A DNA stretch of 60,561 nucleotides from Hyphomonas sp. (GCA_013791775.1 VMTE01000033.1:1-60561), one strand, 5' to 3'. Shown: positions 43,319 through 51,864, counted from the stretch's first letter. Numbers and translations: made by a program. The notes: generated from the sequence alone by a model not told the origin.

Positions 43319-43933
43319 TTGGCGGTTCGTGAAAAGATCATCGAGAAGGGGCTGAAGGCCGCCCTTGAGCTGGCCGCGTCTCGGCCGTGGCCGGATATTC
43401 CGCTTGCGGACATCGCGGCGAAGGCGAAGCTGACGCTCGCGGATTTCCACGGCGTTGCCTCGCGCGAGGACCTCGTCGAAGCGCTGGACGCGTATTTCGA
43501 CAAGGCCATGTCGGCGGAAGGCGTGCCGGACGAGGCCTCGCCGCGCGAGCGCTTGTTTGATGTCATCATGCTGCGCTTCGAAGCGATGGAGCCTTACCGG
43601 GCGGGCCTCGCCGAACTCATGAGGTTCCGCGAAACCTCGCTCACCCATGTCGTGCGCCTGCCGGGGCATCGCCATGCCAGCGCTGCCTGGGCGCTCGCCT
43701 CGGCGGGGCTCGACCATGACGCCGGCGCGCCGGCCAGCCTCAAGCGCATCGCCATCGCGCTTGTCATTGCGCAGGCCGAACGCGCCTGGCGCAAGGAGAC
43801 GAGCGGCGATTTTGCCCTCACCATGGCGGCGCTCGACAAGGGCCTGCGCCGGGCCGAGGAACGCCTTGGCCAATTCCGCCGCTTCACCGGCCGCCGCCAC
43901 GAAACACCGTCCACAGAGGAAACCGAAGCATGA
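43319..43933 (+). CDS. TetR/COQ9-like protein
   Basis: A 204-residue protein with a TetR-type N-terminal HTH (IPLADIAAKAKLTLADFHGVASREDLVEA) and a helical C-terminal domain resembling COQ9. The start is TTG 43319, with GGGAGG 6 bases upstream. It could be a regulator or a COQ9-like lipid-binding factor. Its stop overlaps the next gene's start by four bases (ATGA). Confidence 0.7.
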   Translation: MAVREKIIEKGLKAALELAASRPWPDIPLADIAAKAKLTLADFHGVASREDLVEALDAYFDKAMSAEGVPDEASPRERLFDVIMLRFEAMEPYRAGLAELMRFRETSLTHVVRLPGHRHASAAWALASAGLDHDAGAPASLKRIAIALVIAQAERAWRKETSGDFALTMAALDKGLRRAEERLGQFRRFTGRRHETPSTEETEA

Positions 43934-45021
43934 GCCGTCCCGGTCTCGACACCCATCCCCTTGAGCTGGGACCAGACTGGTTCAACCAGCTCTTTGCCGA
44001 GATCGGCATCGACGCCGAAGTGCGCGGCCTGACCTCGAAGTCGATCGGCACGGGCCAGATCGGCGAGAACGTGCGCTTCGTGTTCGACTATGCGCGCGCC
44101 GGCGCGAATGCACCAAAGACCCTGGTGGGCAAGTTCCCCTCGGCCAGCGAAGCCAGCATCATGACGGCGAAGATGCTGAACCATTACAAGCGGGAAGTGA
44201 TGTTCTACCGCACCTTCCCGAAGGTGGCGGGCCGGATCACACCGAACGCTCTCTATACGGATTATGACGAGGCCACCAACCGCTTTGCCCTGATCATGGA
44301 AGACATGGCGCCGTCCGAACAGGGCGACCAGCTGAAAGGGTGCGGCATTGCGGAGGCTCGGCTTGCGATGGAGGCCGCTGCGGTCCTGCATGCCGCGCAT
44401 TGGGAAGATCCCGTGCTTGACGAACATGACTGGCTGCAGGGCTCCGCCAAGGCGCCGCCGCCGGGCCTGAGCCCGGACATGGTCGCCGGCCTCTGGACCG
44501 GGTTCAAGGACCGGTACGCTGCGCGTCTCAGCGCAGATATCATTGAAGTGGGCGACGCCTATGCCGCCAGCCTGCCGAAATGGGGCGAGATGTACCAGGG
44601 CCCGTTCGCGCTGACACATTCGGACTACCGGCTCGACAACATGCTGTTCGGCCAGCCCGGCGCGAAGAAGCCGCTCGCCGTCGTCGACTGGCAGACCGCC
44701 GGCAAGGGCGCGCCGGCCAATGACATCGCCTACTTCATCGGCGCCGGTCTCACCCGCGAGGAGCGCCCAAAGCACGAACAGGCGCTGCTGCGCCATTACC
44801 ATGACCGCCTGAAGGCCGAAGGCATCACCAACTATTCCTTTGAAGATCTTTATACGCACTACCGCTGGTTCGCCTTCTACGGCATCTCGGTCGCCTTCGC
44901 CGCCGCCATGATCGTCAAGCAGACCGAGCGGGGCGACGACATGTTCCTCACCATGCTGCGCCGCCACACTGCGCAGGTCCGCGACAATGGCAGCCTCGAG
45001 CTTCTGAAGACGCTGGCGTGA
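43930..45021 (+). CDS. Phosphotransferase of the APH/ecdysteroid-kinase-like family
   Basis: A 363-residue protein kinase-like-fold phosphotransferase. The catalytic loop HSDYRLDNMLF holds the Asp and Asn of the family, with the DFG-equivalent VVDWQTAGKG. Such enzymes phosphorylate small molecules; sequence gives no substrate, and resistance to aminoglycosides should not be inferred. Translationally coupled to the preceding gene. Confidence 0.82.
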   Translation: MSRPGLDTHPLELGPDWFNQLFAEIGIDAEVRGLTSKSIGTGQIGENVRFVFDYARAGANAPKTLVGKFPSASEASIMTAKMLNHYKREVMFYRTFPKVAGRITPNALYTDYDEATNRFALIMEDMAPSEQGDQLKGCGIAEARLAMEAAAVLHAAHWEDPVLDEHDWLQGSAKAPPPGLSPDMVAGLWTGFKDRYAARLSADIIEVGDAYAASLPKWGEMYQGPFALTHSDYRLDNMLFGQPGAKKPLAVVDWQTAGKGAPANDIAYFIGAGLTREERPKHEQALLRHYHDRLKAEGITNYSFEDLYTHYRWFAFYGISVAFAAAMIVKQTERGDDMFLTMLRRHTAQVRDNGSLELLKTLA

Positions 45022-45304
45022 GGCGAGGCCTCTGCAGACGGCCCGTGCCGCTGCGCTACTCCCGGGACCGGGGGCGGATGTGCGTCCGTGCGGCTTTGTT
45101 CTCGACCTGCAATCCGGTCGTCAGAATCGGATCCTCGTACAGCGCGCCAGGCCTGGGGGTAGTCCGTATGCGACGCATTCCAGGGCTACCGCGCGCCTCA
45201 AACGGGCGATGAGTGGCGCAAGCTCGTGCGTCACACCCAAAGGGCAAACCAGGCCTCCAGGCAGCCCGCCGAATTGTCCTCCGGCCCCGGAACCGGGCCG
45301 GGTT
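45022..45304. other. Intergenic, nothing recognised
   Basis: 283 bases between convergent genes without coding signature. No hairpin with a U-tract was found. Confidence 0.4.
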
Positions 45305-46357
45305 TCAAACGGAATACCAGGTCGAGCGCGCCTTGCCATGCCGGCGCAATCGTCCAGCCACCACCAACTCGCGCAAGCGCACCTTGATGGTGTTCCGGTT
45401 CGCGCCGGTGAGCTCCTCTATCCGTCCCGCATCGAGCCGTGCATGATCCTTGAACAGCGCGAGGATCTGCAGCGAAAGTGCGGGCAAAGTATCATCACCC
45501 GCCTGCTCGGTCTTCTCGCCATCAAGACGCCGCGCGAGTGAGTCCTTCTGCTTCTTCAGGGAGCGCAGGAAGAAACCGATCCACGGCTCCCAGTCGGGCG
45601 TCTCGCTTTTCAGCGTGCCCTGCGTGCGGCGAAGAGCTTTGTAGTAGAGGTCCTTGTTCTCCTCGATAACGCGCTCAAGCGAGGCGTAGGGCACATAGTG
45701 ATACCCAGCCCGGAGCAGCAGCAAGGTGGTGAGGACGCGCGAAAGTCGGCCATTGCCGTCCTGGAACGGGTGAATGGCAAGGAACTGAACAACGAAGACA
45801 GAAATAATCAGGAGCGGATGAAGGCCTTCCTCCTCAATGGCCTTTTTGGTCCAGACGACGAGTTCCTCCATTTCGCGGGGCGTATCGAACGGCGTGGCGG
45901 TTTCAAAGACGACACCGATCTGTTTGCCATCGGCGCCGAACGCGACAACGTCGTTTCGAAGTTTCTTGTAAGCGCCGCGATGGCGCTCATCCTTGCTGCT
46001 GTGACGGAGCAAGGTGAGGTGAAGCTGGCTGATATGGTTCTCGGTCAGGCGCATGTCCTCATACGCCTGGAACACGAGATCCATCGCCTCGGCATAGCCG
46101 GCGACTTCCTGCTCGTCGCGCGTCTTGAAGGACTGCATCCTGATGTTGGAGAGCAGTGTCTCGACCTCGGCATCCGAGAGCTTGGAGCCTTCAATACGCG
46201 TGCTGGAGGCAATGCTCTCGACGGTCGCCACGCGGCGCAAAGCCAGAAGTCGGTCAGGAGACAGCGTCTTGAGGGCTTCCCAGCGGCCTTTGAACTCATC
46301 GATTTCAGCGATGAGTTTAACGAGGTCCTGGCCGAGAACGATGGTTGGCGGCTTCAT
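45305..46357 (-). CDS. Fic family protein (intact)
   Basis: A 350-residue Fic adenylyltransferase-like protein. The inhibitory helix motif SSTRIEG lies at 51-57 (class II, N-terminal). The catalytic motif IHPFQDGNGRLSR sits at 195-207 with His196. A C-terminal winged-helix-like region (DAGRIEELTGANRNTIKVRLREL) may bind DNA or targets. The arrangement predicts auto-inhibited AMP transfer to proteins. It differs from the DUF4172-type Fic remnants at the left edge. Confidence 0.88.
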   Translation of the reverse strand: MKPPTIVLGQDLVKLIAEIDEFKGRWEALKTLSPDRLLALRRVATVESIASSTRIEGSKLSDAEVETLLSNIRMQSFKTRDEQEVAGYAEAMDLVFQAYEDMRLTENHISQLHLTLLRHSSKDERHRGAYKKLRNDVVAFGADGKQIGVVFETATPFDTPREMEELVVWTKKAIEEEGLHPLLIISVFVVQFLAIHPFQDGNGRLSRVLTTLLLLRAGYHYVPYASLERVIEENKDLYYKALRRTQGTLKSETPDWEPWIGFFLRSLKKQKDSLARRLDGEKTEQAGDDTLPALSLQILALFKDHARLDAGRIEELTGANRNTIKVRLRELVVAGRLRRHGKARSTWYSV

Positions 46358-46371
46358 AGCCCGATAGCCTC

Positions 46372-46414
46372 AATATCCGATTTCATGCCCGATTATACCC
46401 GATAATATCCGATT
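46372..46414 (-). repeat. Direct repeats over the Fic promoter region
   Basis: AATATCCGATT is identical at 46372-46382 and 46404-46414, 32 bases apart (three helical turns), with CCCGAT copies between. The position just upstream of the Fic start suggests an autoregulatory binding array, perhaps by the Fic protein's own winged helix. Confidence 0.5.
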
Positions 46415-46711
46415 CAGCGCGGTGGTCCAAAGCCTTTCGGGCTCGGCGCTGACGGGTGCAACGGCGCCAGGCGGAATGGGAATTCTGGCCAATGTTACCG
46501 GAATCTGGCACACAAGTCCGTCTTGTGGTCTGTTTTCGCCTCATTCCGCCGGATTGTCCCGGCCCGGAACAGGTTTGCGAACAGGCTCCTAACGGGGCTC
46601 TCCAAACTCATCTTCCGAGGCAAGGCCGGGCTTAAACTGCCTCGTGTAGTGTCCTGTCATACCCCTGCAGAAGCGGGGTTGAACGCTTAGGACCGTGAAG
46701 TGGTTATTGAA
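46415..46711. other. Intergenic upstream of sciP, nothing recognised
   Basis: 297 bases of non-coding DNA. No CtrA box or clear promoter was found in it, although it must hold the sciP promoter. Confidence 0.4.
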
Positions 46712-46984
46712 ATGAACATGCAGAATGCACGACCGATGAGTGTCAAAGGCCCGGATGGCCAGAAACTCACCCTCGCCGACCTGCCGTCGCCCGGCATTTC
46801 CCGCTGGGTCACCCGCCGCAAGGCCGAAGTGGTTGCCGCCGTTCAGGGCGGTCTCCTGACCCGCGAAAGCGCCTGCGAACGCTACAATCTGACCGATGAA
46901 GAGTTCGAAGGCTGGGAACGCCTCTATGCCCGCCATGGCTCGAAAGGCCTGCGGACGACCCGGCTTCAGCAATACCGCCGCTGA
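46712..46984 (+). CDS. sciP: SciP-like CtrA inhibitor (DUF1153)
   Basis: A 90-residue protein with a basic N-terminal region and HTH-like core (SPGISRWVTRRKAEVVAAV, then GLLTRESACERYNLTDEEFEGWERLY), the DUF1153 pattern. In Caulobacter SciP binds CtrA and blocks its activation of target promoters in G1. ATG 46712 was chosen (46718 possible). It lies just before a CtrA box and the flagellar operon, matching the sciP-fliF neighbourhood I recall from Caulobacter. Confidence 0.88.
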   Translation: MNMQNARPMSVKGPDGQKLTLADLPSPGISRWVTRRKAEVVAAVQGGLLTRESACERYNLTDEEFEGWERLYARHGSKGLRTTRLQQYRR

Positions 46985-47000
46985 ACTGGTAACTGCCCTG

Positions 47001-47015
47001 TTAAACCTGCCTTAA
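47001..47015 (+). promoter_or_regulatory. CtrA-binding box (TTAA-N7-TTAA)
   Basis: TTAA (47001-47004), a 7-base spacer ACCTGCC, and TTAA (47012-47015) form the full CtrA recognition site, 57 bases before the first flagellar gene. This is the position expected for cell-cycle-controlled class II flagellar promoters, and the CtrA inhibitor gene sciP lies directly upstream. Confidence 0.8.
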
Positions 47016-47071
47016 GGCGGGCCTTCTAGCTTTCCGGGAATCTGCCGGCCTTCTGGCCGGTCCCGGAGAGC

Positions 47072-47743
47072 ATGATGGCGTTTGGCGACAGGACTGCAGC
47101 GGCACGGGGTGGGCGCGCGCGCCTGCTGGCGGCGCTGGCCTGCGCGCTGGCCCTGGGCCTGCTGGCCTGGCGCGGCGCAGCCTTGCTGACCGGCCCCGGC
47201 GCACCGGTCTCAGCGACCCCGGCTGAGGCCGCCCTTTCGGACATCCTGTCTCCGGTGGCGGGCCCTGGCCTGTCGCGCGTCAGCGTGGCCTATAACGGCG
47301 GCGGTGGCCGGACCGTGCTGATCCTGCTGGACGAGACCGCCGCCCCGCGAATTTCCGAACTCAATCGCATCGCGCCGCTCGCCGCCGGGATCATCCCGGA
47401 GCGGGGCGACCGGCTGGTCATCGAAACCGTTGCCTTCGCCGGCGGCCTGCCGGGCCGTCCAGACCTGGCCGCCTGGATCGAACTCGCTGCGCTGGCAGGT
47501 CTCGTGCTGATCAGCGGCGCCCTGGCCTTCTTTGCCGGTGCCTCCGCGCCTGTTGCGGCGGTGCCCGCCCAGATCCTGCCAGCGGCCACGCCGGCGCCCC
47601 AGCCGGTAGACCGCCCGCGCGCCGTGCGGCCGGCTGCAACCACCGCGCCTGCCGATGCCGCCGCCGATATCGCCCGCCGCGATCCGGCCCGCGCTGCGGC
47701 GGTTGTGCGCGGCTGGATGAATTCCCGGGACGAGACGGCATGA
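47072..47743 (+). CDS. fliF: Minimal FliF: membrane segments and FliG-binding tail only
   Basis: A 223-residue protein where normal FliF has about 500-560. A membrane helix at about 17-40 is followed by a ~95-residue periplasmic part (VSVAYNGGGGRTVLILLDET, then ISELNRIAPLAAGIIPERGDRLVIETV), which matches only the last piece of the FliF periplasmic domain before the second helix at about 134-156. The C-tail IARRDPARAAAVVRGWMNS (199-217) is a good FliG-binding helix. The ring-building motifs and most of the beta-collar are absent. No upstream frame supplies them. The four-base overlap with fliG and the CtrA box argue for a maintained gene, not decay. Whether a full FliF exists elsewhere is unknown. 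Confidence 0.75.
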   Translation: MMAFGDRTAAARGGRARLLAALACALALGLLAWRGAALLTGPGAPVSATPAEAALSDILSPVAGPGLSRVSVAYNGGGGRTVLILLDETAAPRISELNRIAPLAAGIIPERGDRLVIETVAFAGGLPGRPDLAAWIELAALAGLVLISGALAFFAGASAPVAAVPAQILPAATPAPQPVDRPRAVRPAATTAPADAAADIARRDPARAAAVVRGWMNSRDETA

Positions 47744-48654
47744 ACGCGCTCGCCCGGCCCCTTGGCGACCTGGCGCCCGGCCTTGCCCGGTCAGCCCGCC
47801 TGATGCGCGCGCTCGGGCCCGACGCGGCCGCGATCTGGGCCGAGCTGGATCCGCAGGAAGCTGCTGCCCTCAGCGCTGCCATGGACCGGCTCGGGGACGA
47901 TCCGGCCGGCGAGGCCGACGCGCTGCGCCGCTTTGCCGAAGCTCGGCGCAGCCCGGCTGCCTCCGGTGTGTGGGCAGACCTTTCGGCGCTGGACACACGT
48001 TTGCTGGCCGGACTGATCCGCAACGAACGGGCGCAGGTCGTGGCGCTGATCCTGTCGCGCCTGACCGGCGAGGCGGCCGCGCGGTTATTGCGCGCCTTGC
48101 CGCCGGCCTTGTCGATCGAGGCGATGCAGCGTCTTCTGCACATCGGCGAAGTCCACCCCGCCGCGATGGCGAGCCTCGAGCAGCACCTGCGGGGCCGCGT
48201 CGAGGCGGTGGCGGGCGACTCCGGCCAGGGGGGCGCAGAGCGGATCGCCCGCATCTTCGACCGCCTCGATCCGCGCGCCGGGACGCTGTTCCTGGCGGCG
48301 CTGGAGACGGCCGAACCTGGGACGGGCGAAAAGATCCGTTCCCTGATGTTCACCTTCGACGATCTCGCCGCGCTGGATGCAGCCGGCATGCAGACGCTGC
48401 TGGCGGCGGCCGACCGGGCGGTGCTGGTGGCCGCGCTGAAGGGCGCGAAGGAGGCGACCGCAGCGGCCGTCTTTGCCAATGTCACCCAGCGCGCCGGTGA
48501 CCTGCTGCGCGAAGAGATCGCCGCACTCGGACCTGTCCGCCGCAGCGAGGTGGACACCGCCCGCGCCGAACTGGTGGAGCTTGCCCGCCAGCTGATCGGG
48601 CGCGGCGATATCCGCACCGGCAAGACCAGTGATGCCGACGAGTTGGTCGAATGA
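47740..48654 (+). CDS. fliG: FliG-like flagellar switch protein, divergent
   Basis: A 304-residue FliG. The middle domain (about 80-180) carries NERAQVVALILSRL where the standard EHPQ motif stands, so the FliM-binding EHPQ is changed. The C-terminal torque-type domain is intact (IRSLMFTFDDLAALDAAGMQ, then ALKGA and LLREEIAALGPVRRSEV). Overlaps fliF and fliH by four bases each. In an ordinary motor it links the MS ring to FliM/FliN and to the stator. Confidence 0.82.
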   Translation: MNALARPLGDLAPGLARSARLMRALGPDAAAIWAELDPQEAAALSAAMDRLGDDPAGEADALRRFAEARRSPAASGVWADLSALDTRLLAGLIRNERAQVVALILSRLTGEAAARLLRALPPALSIEAMQRLLHIGEVHPAAMASLEQHLRGRVEAVAGDSGQGGAERIARIFDRLDPRAGTLFLAALETAEPGTGEKIRSLMFTFDDLAALDAAGMQTLLAAADRAVLVAALKGAKEATAAAVFANVTQRAGDLLREEIAALGPVRRSEVDTARAELVELARQLIGRGDIRTGKTSDADELVE

Positions 48655-49052
48655 CCGCGCGCGCCGTCAAATCCGTCACGCCATTTGACTTCCGGGCGGA
48701 TTTCGGTCCGCAGCCGGAGGAGGCCGCCGGCGATGTTGCCCGCGTCAGTTTCACCGGCGCGGAGATTGCCGGACTGATCGCGCAGGTGCGGGCCGAGACG
48801 TTGGCGGACGTGGCCAGGGTGAAGGCCGAGACCGAGAGCGAGCGGCTGGCCGCCGCCGCCGCTGAACTCGCCCAGGCACTCGAGGAGATCGGGCAGGTGA
48901 TGCGCCTGATCGAGACCTCGCAATTCCACGCTGCAACCGAGGCCCGCCTGCGCAGCCTCATTGATGGCGCGGCCGCCCGGATCGTTCATGGACAGGGTGA
49001 CCTGTTTGCGGCAATCGGGCACGCGCCGATACGGAAGGAAGACCGGACATGA
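48651..49052 (+). CDS. fliH: Short FliH/FlbE-like protein
   Basis: A 133-residue helical protein (LIAQVRAETLADVARVKAETESERLAAAAAE region), at the position where Caulobacter has FlbE/FliH. It is shorter than usual FliH (about 200 or more), so the C-terminal ATPase-binding part may be lost. The assignment rests on gene order and coiled-coil character more than on motifs. Confidence 0.6.
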   Translation: MTARAVKSVTPFDFRADFGPQPEEAAGDVARVSFTGAEIAGLIAQVRAETLADVARVKAETESERLAAAAAELAQALEEIGQVMRLIETSQFHAATEARLRSLIDGAAARIVHGQGDLFAAIGHAPIRKEDRT

Positions 49053-49315
49053 CCGAACCTGGCAATCCCGCGTTGCACCGCATGCTGATGGATGTTCCTG
49101 TGCGGGTTGAAGTCGTCCTCGGCGAAATGCGCCTGACCATGGAAGAACTGTCGGCCCTGACACCCGGCGAAGTGCTGACCATGGAAAAGCAGACCGGCGA
49201 GCCGGTGGACATCTACGTGTCCGGCCGCCTGATCGCCCGCGGCAAGCTGGTGGTTGCCGACGGCGAACTGGGCGTGACGCTGACCGAGATCGTGGACGCT
49301 CGCACGGTCAATTGA
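49049..49315 (+). CDS. fliN: FliN-like C-ring protein (SpoA domain)
   Basis: An 88-residue SpoA-domain protein: MDVPVRVEVVLGEMRLTMEE, then EPVDIYVSGRLIARGKLVV and GVTLTEIV. Close to the conserved FliN core, lacking an N-terminal extension. Overlaps fliH. Last gene of the set; flbD, which follows in Caulobacter, is not here. Confidence 0.88.
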   Translation: MTEPGNPALHRMLMDVPVRVEVVLGEMRLTMEELSALTPGEVLTMEKQTGEPVDIYVSGRLIARGKLVVADGELGVTLTEIVDARTVN

Positions 49316-49323
49316 GTCCGGCA

Positions 49324-49351
49324 GGAATTAGTTTCATCTGGAACTAATTCC
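49324..49351. promoter_or_regulatory. Perfect 10-base inverted repeat upstream of phhA
   Basis: GGAATTAGTT and AACTAATTCC flank an 8-base spacer, 22 bases before the phhA ATG and 8 bases after the fliN stop. It lacks a U-tract, so it is more likely an operator for phhA than a terminator. Confidence 0.6.
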
Positions 49352-49373
49352 AGGTTCGGCTTATAGTCCGGCC

Positions 49374-50246
49374 ATGGACACGGCTTTTGTAAAGAATCGC
49401 TATCACGGCGCGCCGCGCGCGGCCGATTTCACCATTGACCAGGCGTGGGAAACCTACAGCGCCGAGGAGCATGACCGCTGGGACCGGTTGTTCCGCCGCC
49501 AGCGGGAGGTGACGAAGGGCCGGGCCTGCGAGGCGGCCCTGAAGGCGATGAACACGCTGGAACTGTCGCCGTCAGGTATTCCGCACATGGGGCGCCTGTC
49601 CGACCGGCTCGAGGCGCTGACCGGCTGGCGGATCGTGCCGGTGGCCGAGCTTGTGCCGGACGACCTCTTCTTCAACCACCTCGCCAATCGCCGCTTTCCG
49701 GCCGGCGCCTTCATCCGGCCCGAGGCGGAGTTCGACTACCTGCAGGAACCCGACATCTTCCACGACATCTTCGGGCACGTACCGCTGCTTGCGGACCCGG
49801 CCTTTGCGGACTTCATGGAGGCCTATGGCAAGGGCGGGCAGCGGGCGATGCGCCTTGGCCAGCTACACAATCTGGCGCGCCTCTACTGGTACACGGTAGA
49901 GTTCGGGCTGATCCGGGAGGCGGGCGGCCTGCGCATCTATGGCGCGGGAATCATGTCGAGCCCGGAGGAGACGGTGTTTGCGCTCGAGGATGCCAGTCCC
50001 AACCGTATCGGGTTTGATGTGAAACGCCTCATGCGGACGAAATACATCATCGACGATTTCCAGCAGACCTATTTCGTCATCGACAGTTTCGAAGCGCTGC
50101 TGGAGGCCTGCTACAAGGATTTCGGCAATGTCTATGCCGAGGTGAAGGGTGAGCCGGATTTCGAGGCGCATGACGTGTCGCCGGAAGACCGCGTGATCAC
50201 GCGCGGGACGCTGGACTATTTCCGCGCCGGCGGCCGCAAGGGCTGA
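49374..50246 (+). CDS. phhA: Phenylalanine-4-hydroxylase
   Basis: A 290-residue non-heme iron, tetrahydropterin-dependent hydroxylase converting phenylalanine to tyrosine. Metal ligands are His130 and His135 in FHDIFGH and Glu176 in YWYTVEFGLI. Normal length for bacterial PhhA. Stands alone on the plus strand with a palindrome in its upstream region. Confidence 0.95.
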   Translation: MDTAFVKNRYHGAPRAADFTIDQAWETYSAEEHDRWDRLFRRQREVTKGRACEAALKAMNTLELSPSGIPHMGRLSDRLEALTGWRIVPVAELVPDDLFFNHLANRRFPAGAFIRPEAEFDYLQEPDIFHDIFGHVPLLADPAFADFMEAYGKGGQRAMRLGQLHNLARLYWYTVEFGLIREAGGLRIYGAGIMSSPEETVFALEDASPNRIGFDVKRLMRTKYIIDDFQQTYFVIDSFEALLEACYKDFGNVYAEVKGEPDFEAHDVSPEDRVITRGTLDYFRAGGRKG

Positions 50247-50324
50247 GCGCAACCCGAAGGGCCGGACTTTGCCGTTTAGAGCTGGCTGATCGGTCTCACA
50301 ATCGGCGACGGGGACCAGGGTGTG

Positions 50325-51182
50325 TTAGGGCGACGTCTCGATAAGTCTTTTCAGCTTCGCCAGAAAGAAACGTTCGCTCCACAATTGGAGTGATTTCAAT
50401 TCTTCAGACTTGAGGAAGCGGCGGACATCCTTCTTAGCTTCGTCCCATTCGATCGAGTTTATTTTCCGTGAGAGTTGCTGTTCGAGCCATCGCCTGTTCA
50501 CGATAAGCTCAGCCTCGTCCGCCCACGGACCGAACTGTCTGAGTGCCGCTTCGAGGTGCGCGAGATTTGGGAACACACCTTTGCTGACATACCAAGAGAA
50601 ATCATACCAGTCGCGCCCCTTGAGGAAGCTGCGGCAAAGCAGGGCATGTATTTTCAGGGCGAAGTTCGAAGTGAGGTCTTGATGGCGGACTTCATAGTCC
50701 GTCGGGAAATCGAGGAAAGTCCACGTGTCTTGCGAATGGGCGGGCGGCTCGACATCAATTTCAAGCTTGATGTTGATTTTCTCGCCAGTCTGCCGGCCGG
50801 CAAAGGCGAGGTTGAGCTGGCTGACCGCCAAGGTATCCTTCAGCACCGCCGCGCGTATGCGCTTATCCACGGCGCCTTTGGCGCGAGCTTCGAGCTTGAT
50901 ACCGAAGGTTTCAAACGTCGCTATGAGCGCATCAAGATAAGGTGCCCAATCGAAATCCGGATCCGGTGCGATCAGCATGAAATCGAGGTCTTCTGAAAAC
51001 CGAGACAGGCCGTGCAGGATCCGGAGGCTCGTTCCGCCCTGGAAGACGGCAACGTCGAAGAAGTCTGCCCTCCACAGCCCATAAAGGGCGATCTCCTGCA
51101 TGATCTCCTTGATCGCATTCTCTTCCTCGATCCGGGTCGAGGCAGAATAGGACCGTAGCTTTTCCTGTATGAGGTCAATCAT
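50325..51182 (-). CDS. AbiEii-type nucleotidyltransferase toxin
   Basis: A 285-residue protein with the AbiEii signatures GGTSLR (49-54) and FSEDLDF (62-68, acidic metal ligands). Such toxins are nucleotidyltransferases acting on RNA (type IV toxin-antitoxin, abortive infection). Overlaps the antitoxin gene by 8 bases. The N-terminal coiled region and length fit the family. Confidence 0.88.
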   Translation of the reverse strand: MIDLIQEKLRSYSASTRIEEENAIKEIMQEIALYGLWRADFFDVAVFQGGTSLRILHGLSRFSEDLDFMLIAPDPDFDWAPYLDALIATFETFGIKLEARAKGAVDKRIRAAVLKDTLAVSQLNLAFAGRQTGEKINIKLEIDVEPPAHSQDTWTFLDFPTDYEVRHQDLTSNFALKIHALLCRSFLKGRDWYDFSWYVSKGVFPNLAHLEAALRQFGPWADEAELIVNRRWLEQQLSRKINSIEWDEAKKDVRRFLKSEELKSLQLWSERFFLAKLKRLIETSP

Positions 51183-51864
51183 GCCTGATTTCTTTCCGGC
51201 TATGTTGTGCAGACTTCAAGGTGAGCACTTCGGTTTCAAGCTTGTTGAGAAAGTTGCGAGCCCGCTTGTGTTTGTAGACTCGTCGCAGCGCGGTAAAATC
51301 TGATTTCCGCAGGTTGGTCAGGTCAGCGCGATCGATGCGCAGTCCATGCTCGATCCAGTTTACCCCCTGCCATTCGGCCTTCCTGAAGGCAACAAGGTCC
51401 ATGAGCGCCCGCAGGGGCTGCGCGACCAATGCGATGGAGTCGCCCAACTTGATCCTGTCGACGCTGACCAGAAATCCATACTGTTCGATCGCGATCGGAT
51501 TGAAGCTGAGATGACCAAAGGCATCTGTCTCCCGCTCGGTCGTTTTGCGATCCGGCGTAACACTGGTGGTCGTGTAGACCGCTTCAGGGATCCAGCCATG
51601 ATAGGAGAGTGCGGACTCGAAAGAGACATAGCTGCCGGGTCTGAGCGACTGCGCGACTGCAAAAGGATGGATGGCGAGTGGCTGCTTGGTGGCTATCGCA
51701 TACAATCCGCGTCTGATCCGGATGAGCGATCCATCCTTCAAAGAGCGGTTGACCAGGCCATAACGACGCGCATCCCCGCCGCCGACAATCCGCGCAAGCT
51801 GTTTGTCGGTTAGAATGCGATCTTCGTATCCGGCGCTCAGAATGGCATCGACGAGCTTGCTCAT
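51175..51864 (-). CDS. AbiEi-type antitoxin with winged helix
   Basis: A 229-residue AbiEi/DUF6088-like protein. The N-terminal HTH region (DKQLARIVGGGDARRYGLVNRSLKDG) is followed by GSLIRIRRGLYAI and the AbiEi core YVSFESALSYHGWIPEAV. It represses the operon and counters the toxin. ATG 51864 lies 10 bases from the palindromic operator at 51874-51898. Confidence 0.88.
   Translation of the reverse strand: MSKLVDAILSAGYEDRILTDKQLARIVGGGDARRYGLVNRSLKDGSLIRIRRGLYAIATKQPLAIHPFAVAQSLRPGSYVSFESALSYHGWIPEAVYTTTSVTPDRKTTERETDAFGHLSFNPIAIEQYGFLVSVDRIKLGDSIALVAQPLRALMDLVAFRKAEWQGVNWIEHGLRIDRADLTNLRKSDFTALRRVYKHKRARNFLNKLETEVLTLKSAQHSRKEIRHD

Noticed and set aside
43594-44967. A 457-codon minus-strand open frame
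   Set aside because: Antisense to the phosphotransferase with an intact HSDYRLDN motif; no ribosome site or domain.
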